This document shows positions 22,437 to 27,534 of a stretch of DNA of 27,534 bases, in pieces (the stretch's first letter is position 1; each line of letters begins with the position of its first letter). The notes below the pieces were generated by a model. That model had not been told where the DNA came from. It did no database searches and saw only the letters and a list, made by a program, of their open reading frames with translations. The stretch is taken from assembly GCA_034436375.1 (NCBI GenBank), contig DAOTVS010000119.1, positions 1-27,534 on the forward strand, read 5' to 3'. The stretch comes from DAOTVS01 sp034436375. Its GTDB lineage: Bacteria; Chloroflexota; Anaerolineae; SpSt-313. The position numbers and the translations under genes are program-made.

Positions 22437-22864
22437 GCGCAGTAGATTGGGAACCACGCCTGCTGGCGTTTGTCTGCAACTGGGCCTACTATACCCCTTC
22501 GGAGCGGGCTCAAGTCGACCAGGTCGCCGAAAACGGCCGCGACCAGGTGGTGCGTGTGCCCTGCTCGGGTCGGGTGAGCCCTTTTCTGCTCCTCAATGCC
22601 CTGCAACAGGGCTTTGACGCCATCCTCCTGGTCGGCTGTGAGGCCGAAAGCTGCCACTACCGTGATGGGTCACGTCTGGCCCAACGTCGCCTCCGCACCC
22701 TATGCCAGTTTCTAGAGTATCTGGGGGTCGAGCAGGGGCGCATTCACCTCTACTGGCGCAGCCCTCTTCCTGATCGTCCGTTCAACACACTGGCGGCTGA
22801 GGCTAAGGCAGCGGCGCGCGATCTGGGGCCCGCCACCGTCTTGGTGCAGACTGGTGAGCGATGA
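22433..22864 (+). CDS. MvhD/FlxD-like subunit with incomplete cysteine set
   Basis: This 143-residue protein keeps the MvhD framework: FVCNW at the N-terminus, VPCSGRVSPFLLLNAL and VGCEAESCHYRDG. The second Cys of the usual CNWCSYGGAD motif is replaced (CNWAYYTPSE), so the 2Fe-2S cluster may be altered or lost. MvhD-type subunits pass electrons between an electron-input module and HdrA. An intact MvhD domain is already fused to HdrA, so this copy may be structural. Overlaps both neighbours by 4 bp (ATGA). Confidence 0.82.
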   Translation: MSAVDWEPRLLAFVCNWAYYTPSERAQVDQVAENGRDQVVRVPCSGRVSPFLLLNALQQGFDAILLVGCEAESCHYRDGSRLAQRRLRTLCQFLEYLGVEQGRIHLYWRSPLPDRPFNTLAAEAKAAARDLGPATVLVQTGER

Positions 22865-23781
22865 ACGAAGCAACACAGCGACTATGCGCCCTGGCCAGCG
22901 AGTTGTTGAGTTCCGGCCGCGTGGATGTCGTGCTGGGCTTTGAGCGAGGCTCACTGCCGCTACGCAGCCGCCCACTTCATGCGCGCACTCCCACGGAGGC
23001 CGGGCGGTTGGTGCTCGATGGCTTTTCCGAGAGCAACCTGGCGCGCTTTCTGTGTAACCTGGCCGGCCAGCGCGTGGGCATCGTTGCGCGCGGTTGCGAA
23101 GCCAGGTCGCTCACCGTGCTCCTTCAGGAGCACCAGATTGAGCGCGAGCAGGTGATCATCATTGCTGTCCCCTGCGTCGGCATCATCGATCGGCGCCGCA
23201 TCGAGGCAGAAACGCCAGCCACGGTGCTGGCCGCCGCAGAAGTGGAGGATGAAATCCTCCTCAGGACCCACACCGATGAGATCCGGCTGCCGCGCCAGGA
23301 ATACCTTTGTCGGGCCTGCCAGGCTTGCGACGCCCCCGCTCCCCAGGGCGATTTCACCCTGGGTGAGCCGCTGGCGCACACGCCCAACTGCAACTTGGCT
23401 GATGGGGCGGGCGCGCAGAGCCCGGCCGAACGCTGGGCCGCCTTTGCCACCGAAACGGCGCGTTGCATCCGCTGCTATGCCTGCCGTGAGGCCTGCCCGT
23501 TGTGTTACTGCCCCGAGTGCTTTGTCGATCACAGCCAACCGCATTGGGCGCCCGGTGGCGTCGAACCCAAGGGCGTCCAGTTCTGGCACATCATCCGTGC
23601 CTACCATCAGGCGGGGCGCTGCGCGCGCTGCGGCGCCTGCGAGCGCGCTTGTCCAATGGGCATCTCCCTGGTACACCTGACCGACAAACTCAACCACATC
23701 GTGGAGGACCTCTTCGGGCCGGGTACTGGCCTGGAGCTCGATGCACAGGCGCGCGGTGTGGCCAAGGAGGAACAAGGATGA
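22861..23781 (+). CDS. FlxC/FrhB-like iron-sulfur subunit with C-terminal 4Fe-4S dicluster
   Basis: This protein has 306 residues. The N-terminal part (about 1-190) has an FrhB/FdhB-like character (VGIVARGCEARSL; VPCVGIID; YLCRACQACD). The C-terminal part has two 4Fe-4S motifs, CIRCYACREACPLCYCPEC (from Cys202) and CARCGACERACP (from Cys254). Similar proteins accompany MvhD, AsrA-like and AsrB-like subunits in Flx-type NADH modules of Hdr complexes. It likely bridges those subunits. Overlapping ATGA junctions on both sides indicate strict co-expression. The exact role is inferred from context. Confidence 0.75.
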   Translation: MNEATQRLCALASELLSSGRVDVVLGFERGSLPLRSRPLHARTPTEAGRLVLDGFSESNLARFLCNLAGQRVGIVARGCEARSLTVLLQEHQIEREQVIIIAVPCVGIIDRRRIEAETPATVLAAAEVEDEILLRTHTDEIRLPRQEYLCRACQACDAPAPQGDFTLGEPLAHTPNCNLADGAGAQSPAERWAAFATETARCIRCYACREACPLCYCPECFVDHSQPHWAPGGVEPKGVQFWHIIRAYHQAGRCARCGACERACPMGISLVHLTDKLNHIVEDLFGPGTGLELDAQARGVAKEEQG

Positions 23782-24821
23782 GCGCTACGGTATCCCACGA
23801 GCCACCGCCCGCCTGGGCCGTAACGTACGAGCAATGGCAGGCCTTTGTGGACCTCCTGTGCGAGGAACGCACCGTCTACGCCCCGCAGGCCCAGAATGGG
23901 GCGACCGTCTACAGAGCGCTGGCGCCCGCTGATAAGGTGGCCTGGGGCCAGCCGCCCAGCACCGTGTCACCACGCAACGTTTTCCTGCCACAGACGGAGA
24001 CGCTTTTCCGCTACCGCTCCGTAGCCGGCAGCATGAGGATCGAGCCGGGCGAGGCCGCCAAGCCAGCCGTGCTTTTGGGCGCCGCTCCCTGCGACCTGCG
24101 CGCCATCGCCGTGCTCGATGCCGTGTACGCCGCCGGACAACCTGATCCCTATTATGTCGCCCGGCGACAGCAGACGGTCATTATCGCCCGTGCCTGCGTA
24201 AGCCCCCGCCCCACCTGCTTCTGTACGGCCATGGGCGGCGATCCCTTTGGCAGCGCCCGGTCGGACCTCTTTGTGACCGACCTGGGCGACCGCTACCTGA
24301 TTGAGGCGTTGACGCGCGCGGGCCGGGCATTGGCGGGCAGGCAGAGGTGGCCAGTGGTCTGCACCGCCGAGCGCACCGCCGCCAGCCGCCTGGCCGCCGC
24401 AGCGCGAGCTGCGCTCCCGCCCCCTGACGTGCCCCCCAACCTGTGCCAACTGCCCAAGACGCTGGTCGATTCGCCCTTGTGGCATACCGTGGCCGAGCGC
24501 TGCCTGGGCTGCGCCGTCTGTGCCTATGTCTGCCCAACCTGCCATTGCTTCGATATCGTCGATGAGCCGGGCTGCCAGGGGTGTGGAAAGCGGGTGCGCA
24601 ATTGGGATAGCTGCCAGTTTGCCGTCTACTCACTGGAGGCCTCGGGCCACAATCCGCGCCCCAGCAGCCGCGAGCGGGTGCGCAACCGGGTGCTCGACAA
24701 ACTGGCCTATGTGGAACAAAAGACCGGGCTCCTCGGCTGTGTGGGCTGCGGCCGCTGCGTGCGCGCCTGCCCGGTAAACATTGACCTGCGAGAGATCATT
24801 GCGGAGGTGCGCCATGTCTGA
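23778..24821 (+). CDS. AsrA/FlxB-like 4Fe-4S dicluster electron-transfer subunit
   Basis: This protein of about 347 residues starts at ATG 23778, behind AAGGAGG and overlapping the previous stop. The N-terminal 230 residues resemble the AsrA-type domain (APCDLRAIAVLDAVY; CFCTAMGGDP). The C-terminus has CLGCAVCAYVCPTCHC (from Cys242) and CVGCGRCVRACP (from Cys321). AsrA-type subunits pair with AsrB-type FAD/NAD(P)H proteins in anaerobic sulfite reductase, group 3 hydrogenases and FlxABCD. That partner is encoded next, overlapping by 8 bp. No siroheme AsrC or hydrogenase gene is present, so the pair most likely serves the HdrA complex. Confidence 0.85.
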   Translation: MSATVSHEPPPAWAVTYEQWQAFVDLLCEERTVYAPQAQNGATVYRALAPADKVAWGQPPSTVSPRNVFLPQTETLFRYRSVAGSMRIEPGEAAKPAVLLGAAPCDLRAIAVLDAVYAAGQPDPYYVARRQQTVIIARACVSPRPTCFCTAMGGDPFGSARSDLFVTDLGDRYLIEALTRAGRALAGRQRWPVVCTAERTAASRLAAAARAALPPPDVPPNLCQLPKTLVDSPLWHTVAERCLGCAVCAYVCPTCHCFDIVDEPGCQGCGKRVRNWDSCQFAVYSLEASGHNPRPSSRERVRNRVLDKLAYVEQKTGLLGCVGCGRCVRACPVNIDLREIIAEVRHV

Positions 24822-25698
24822 TATGACCATCGTCCAGAGCACCCCGCTCAGCAGCCCGGCGCAGAACCCCTACCTGCCGATGCTCTGCCGTATCACGCGC
24901 ACCAGGGTCGAGTCGGAGGATGGCTCACTCAAGTCGCTGGACCTGAAGTTCGAGTCGCCCGCTGAGGGAGCGAGTTTCCATTTTGATCCGGGACAGTTCT
25001 GCTCGCTCTCAGTCTTTGGCGTCGGCGAAGCCCATTTCGGCATTGCCTCAGCCCCGGGCGAATTCGCCGGCGTGCGCTTTACCATCAGCCGGACGGGATC
25101 AGTCACACAGGCCCTGCATCGCCTGGAAGTGGGCGATGTGATCGGGCTACGGGGGCCTTTCGGCAACGCCTTCCCCCTCGCTACCTTTGCCGGGCACGAC
25201 CTGGCCGTGATCGGCGGCGGCTTTGCCTTTACCACGCTGCGCTCGCTGCTGGTGACCCTGCTCCAGCCAGACGTGCGGCCGCGCTTTGGTCGCATCACAG
25301 TGATCTATGGCGCCCGCACCCCGGGAATGCTCCTCTACCGCGAGGAACTGGAGGCCTGGGCGGTGCGCAATGACGTCGACCTGTGGCTCACCGTCGACAC
25401 GCCGGCGCCCAACTGGCCCCATCAGGTGGGCTTTGTGCCCGCTATCGTGGAAAAAGCGGCGCCTGCCGCGGCCAACGCCTATGCCATTGTCTGCGGACCG
25501 CCCGCCATGTTGCGCTTCACCCGGCCTGTGCTCAACCAACTTGGCTTCCCGGCGGAACGGGTTTATACCTCCCTGGAGAGGCGCATGAAGTGCGGCCTGG
25601 GCAAGTGTGGTCGCTGCAATATCGGTCCCTACTATGTGTGCAGAGACGGACCGGTCTTTTCGTACGCACAGCTGGACTCGCTACCGGACGAGGGGTGA
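24814..25698 (+). CDS. AsrB/FlxA-like FAD/NAD(P)H-binding reductase subunit with 2Fe-2S
   Basis: This protein of about 294 residues starts at ATG 24814 (GGAGG 6 nt upstream). Its layout is ferredoxin-NADP reductase-like. The FAD-binding barrel has FGIASAPGE and ISRTGSVTQAL. The NAD(P)-binding half has LAVIGGGFAFTTLRSLL and VCGPPAMLRF. A C-terminal 2Fe-2S motif has Cys260, Cys265, Cys268 and Cys276. It should exchange hydride with NADH or NADPH and feed or draw electrons through the AsrA-like subunit. This makes pyridine nucleotide one of the three redox partners of the complex. Confidence 0.88.
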   Translation: MSDMTIVQSTPLSSPAQNPYLPMLCRITRTRVESEDGSLKSLDLKFESPAEGASFHFDPGQFCSLSVFGVGEAHFGIASAPGEFAGVRFTISRTGSVTQALHRLEVGDVIGLRGPFGNAFPLATFAGHDLAVIGGGFAFTTLRSLLVTLLQPDVRPRFGRITVIYGARTPGMLLYREELEAWAVRNDVDLWLTVDTPAPNWPHQVGFVPAIVEKAAPAAANAYAIVCGPPAMLRFTRPVLNQLGFPAERVYTSLERRMKCGLGKCGRCNIGPYYVCRDGPVFSYAQLDSLPDEG

Positions 25699-25701
25699 TA
25701 C

Positions 25702-26595
25702 ATGTCACGTGGCGCGACTGTCAAGACCGAGTTTGCCAATGGCTACACCATCGAGCGCAGGATGATCACCCGCCGGCACGAGCTTGCCTTTGAGCGTCAG
25801 CGCTGCCTGGGCTGCGATTTGTGTGTGGCCACCTGCCCTCAACAGGCAATCAGTCTTGTGCCTGCTGCCGTGCGTGATGGGCAGCTCAACGAGCGCCCTG
25901 CCATCGAGATCGATCCTGAGCGGTGCGTTTTCTGCGGCGAATGCAGCGTGCTCTGCCCTACGCATGCCCTGCATCTGTACGTCGATGGGGAGGAGCGCAT
26001 CCCGGTCATAGATATGGGCGCTTTCCCCCGTCTGGAGCAGGGGATCACCATTGACACTTCCACCTGCCAGGTCGGCTGTGGCCTGGCCTGTGAGGTTGTC
26101 TGCCGGATGGATGCAATCACCGTGCGGATACAGCGCAACGACGAGGGGAAGATCACTGCGATCACCGAGGTCGCCGTAGACGAGGATCATTGCACCTACT
26201 GTAGCCGATGCCAGGCCGTCTGCCCGGCAGGGGCAATCCGTGTGCGTAAACCCTGGCGCGGCCGCATCCAGCTGCTGGCCGAGCGGTGCCCGGCTGGCTG
26301 TCATGCCTGCGCCGACCTTTGCCCCAGCGGCGCGCTCATCTGGCAGAAGGATCAGGTACAGCTCGACGAGCACTCTTGCACCTATTGCGGCGCCTGCCGC
26401 ACCCTCTGCCCCAGCGAGGGTGCGCTCACCGTCGTACGCAGCGGCGTGGAGCACACACCTGTACGTTCCGGCGCCTGGTTCGAGGCATTGCAGAAGCTCG
26501 TCTCCGTCGAGGCACTGGCGCAGGAACTGGACGCTGCTGTACAGGCCCGCCGGCGCCAGGTACTGTCATATCTCCCGAATGCAAAGCGCAGCTGA
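25702..26595 (+). CDS. Polyferredoxin with six predicted 4Fe-4S clusters
   Basis: This 297-residue protein has six cysteine motifs in order: CLGCDLCVATCP, CVFCGECSVLCP, CQVGCGLACEVVC, CTYCSRCQAVCP, CPAGCHACADLCP and CTYCGACRTLCP. The third and fifth have the wider C-x3-C spacing known from FwdF/MvhB-like polyferredoxins. It begins 3 nt after the previous stop and ends the operon. It probably stores electrons or is the exit towards soluble ferredoxin or another low-potential enzyme. A specific partner cannot be named from sequence. Confidence 0.88.
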   Translation: MSRGATVKTEFANGYTIERRMITRRHELAFERQRCLGCDLCVATCPQQAISLVPAAVRDGQLNERPAIEIDPERCVFCGECSVLCPTHALHLYVDGEERIPVIDMGAFPRLEQGITIDTSTCQVGCGLACEVVCRMDAITVRIQRNDEGKITAITEVAVDEDHCTYCSRCQAVCPAGAIRVRKPWRGRIQLLAERCPAGCHACADLCPSGALIWQKDQVQLDEHSCTYCGACRTLCPSEGALTVVRSGVEHTPVRSGAWFEALQKLVSVEALAQELDAAVQARRRQVLSYLPNAKRS

Positions 26596-26707
26596 TTGCT
26601 GCGTTGCCGGCGCCGCCAAACTCAATCCAGGGTGGAACTGATGGTCGAGGGCGAAGCGGACAAACTCGGCGAACTGAAGAGAGAAAACGAGCAGGGAGAG
26701 TCGAGAC

Positions 26708-27358
26708 TCATGGGCCGATAAGCGACACAAAGTTGAGAGTATACAGCAGGGCGTTGCCCTGCTGCTCCACCAGCTCAAAGCCGACCAGGTTCGCCCAGCC
26801 GACCACCTCGGCCATCAGCATGTAATCGGGATCGGCAATCGCCTCGGTGATGGAGAGCCGCCCATTGGGCTTGAGTACCCGGCGAATCTCGCGCAGTGCG
26901 CGCCCCTTGTCGGCGATGGCCCCCAGCATGGTCGCCATATAGGCCAGGTCAAAGGTGCCGGCGGGGAAGGGCAAGCAGTCGGTACTGGCCACCTGGAGGT
27001 CCACATTCTGCAAACCGGCCTGCTGCACCTTCTCCGCGGTAACGTCCAGCAGCTCACGCGAGATATCCACCGCCACCAGCCGCCCATCCGGCCCCACCAA
27101 GTGTGCCGCTTCGATCGTCAGAAATCCCTGGCCGGCCCCCAGCTCAAGCACCTTCATGCCCGGCTTGAGCCCAATGCGCCCCAGGGTCTGCTGGCGCGCC
27201 TGGCCCAGCTCGTGCGCCGACAAATCCAGCACGCGCGCCACGCCCGCCGGCACAGGGAAAGGCACCAGGCGTCGGAATAGACGCACCAATGCCTGCAGAA
27301 CCACAAAGAGCCCTACCAGGCCAAGAAAGTATTTGAAGAGACGGGTCAAACCGCGCAT
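26708..27358 (-). CDS. SAM-dependent methyltransferase with N-terminal hydrophobic segment
   Basis: This protein of about 216 residues starts at ATG 27358, where GGAGG lies 8 nt upstream and a predicted promoter leaves a 45-nt leader; the frame stays open to 27523. The N-terminus is hydrophobic (FLGLVGLFVVLQALVRLF) and may anchor the protein. The class I Rossmann fold follows: VLELGAGQGF (motif I, SAM-binding), VAVDIS (motif II), TFDLAYMATMLGAI (post-II) and LREIRRVLKPNGRLSI (motif III). It resembles UbiE/arsenite-type methyltransferases, but no substrate can be named. It is convergent with the AOR operon and separated from it by 112 bp without a clear terminator. Confidence 0.85.
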   Translation of the reverse strand: MRGLTRLFKYFLGLVGLFVVLQALVRLFRRLVPFPVPAGVARVLDLSAHELGQARQQTLGRIGLKPGMKVLELGAGQGFLTIEAAHLVGPDGRLVAVDISRELLDVTAEKVQQAGLQNVDLQVASTDCLPFPAGTFDLAYMATMLGAIADKGRALREIRRVLKPNGRLSITEAIADPDYMLMAEVVGWANLVGFELVEQQGNALLYTLNFVSLIGP

Positions 27359-27409
27359 GCCGCGCACCTCCAGCATGAGGACATGGCCAATTGCCAATAG
27401 CGTGCCTGC

Positions 27410-27438
27410 AGTATACTGCGGGTGCCCAGGTAAGGCAA
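27410..27438 (-). promoter_or_regulatory. Predicted promoter of the methyltransferase gene
   Basis: On the minus strand TTGCCT (27438-27433), 17-nt spacer, TATACT (27415-27410). It lies inside the longer open frame, which supports the downstream ATG at 27358. Confidence 0.45.
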
Positions 27439-27534
27439 GCAAGCTCCGTGACAGATCAACTGGCGATCTCGTAGTGGCGGCTTGAGCCCAATACCTTTCA
27501 AATAAGGAGCGAGACTGAAGCACTTCTGCGGGCA

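Noticed and set aside
22861..24821. Anaerobic sulfite reductase (AsrABC) operon
   Set aside because: AsrA- and AsrB-like subunits are present, but no siroheme subunit AsrC follows, and the context is HdrA/MvhD.

Overview
The window looks like a chromosomal segment of an anaerobic or facultatively anaerobic bacterium, most likely a Chloroflexota (Anaerolineae-like) lineage. This placement is inference. It rests on high GC, long Ala/Thr/Pro linkers behind the lipoprotein signal of the solute-binding protein, multidomain hybrid signalling proteins, and a large set of Fe-S oxidoreductases. No rRNA, tRNA, CRISPR array, transposase or phage gene was seen.

Left part (1-8270, all genes on the minus strand): the start of a small membrane protein cut by the window edge; a two-gene glycolate/D-lactate oxidase-type operon (glcF-glcD) behind a promoter with a CRP-like dyad and a hairpin leader; a 481-bp non-coding stretch with a perfect 24-bp-arm palindrome; and a four-gene operon of two sugar ABC permeases, a lipoprotein binding protein and a cytoplasmic sulfatase. 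Middle part (8200-16400): a divergent regulator with an inverted architecture (HTH, degenerate ATPase-like region, C-terminal receiver), tail-to-tail with a membrane hybrid histidine kinase; a second glcD-like gene followed by rpiB; a Met-rich CxxC small membrane protein; a class III aminotransferase; and an unrecognised gene.

Right part (16576-26595, plus strand) is the main interest. It is a tightly packed ten-gene operon: MoaD-like protein, tungsten-type aldehyde:ferredoxin oxidoreductase (AOR), four-cluster ferredoxin, HdrA fused to MvhD, HdrC-ferredoxin, a degenerate MvhD, an FlxC-like Fe-S protein, an AsrA/FlxB-like protein, an AsrB/FlxA-like FAD/NAD(P)H module, and a six-cluster polyferredoxin. 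The hdrA reading frame is interrupted only by one in-frame TGA, exactly where HdrA proteins carry a conserved Cys (DCSxC-ILxPKM). A compact hairpin with a GUC loop lies 26 nt downstream, which fits a bacterial SECIS. I therefore call one selenocysteine-containing HdrA (about 836 residues) rather than two genes or a pseudogene.

Working model (inference): AOR oxidises an aldehyde, or reduces an acid in reverse. Electrons pass through ferredoxin-type subunits to the FAD of Sec-HdrA, where flavin-based bifurcation or confurcation links them to NAD(P)H (AsrA/AsrB-like module) and to ferredoxin (polyferredoxin). No HdrB is present, so AOR appears to take the place of the usual heterodisulfide site. 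A SAM methyltransferase gene, convergent with this operon, closes the window.
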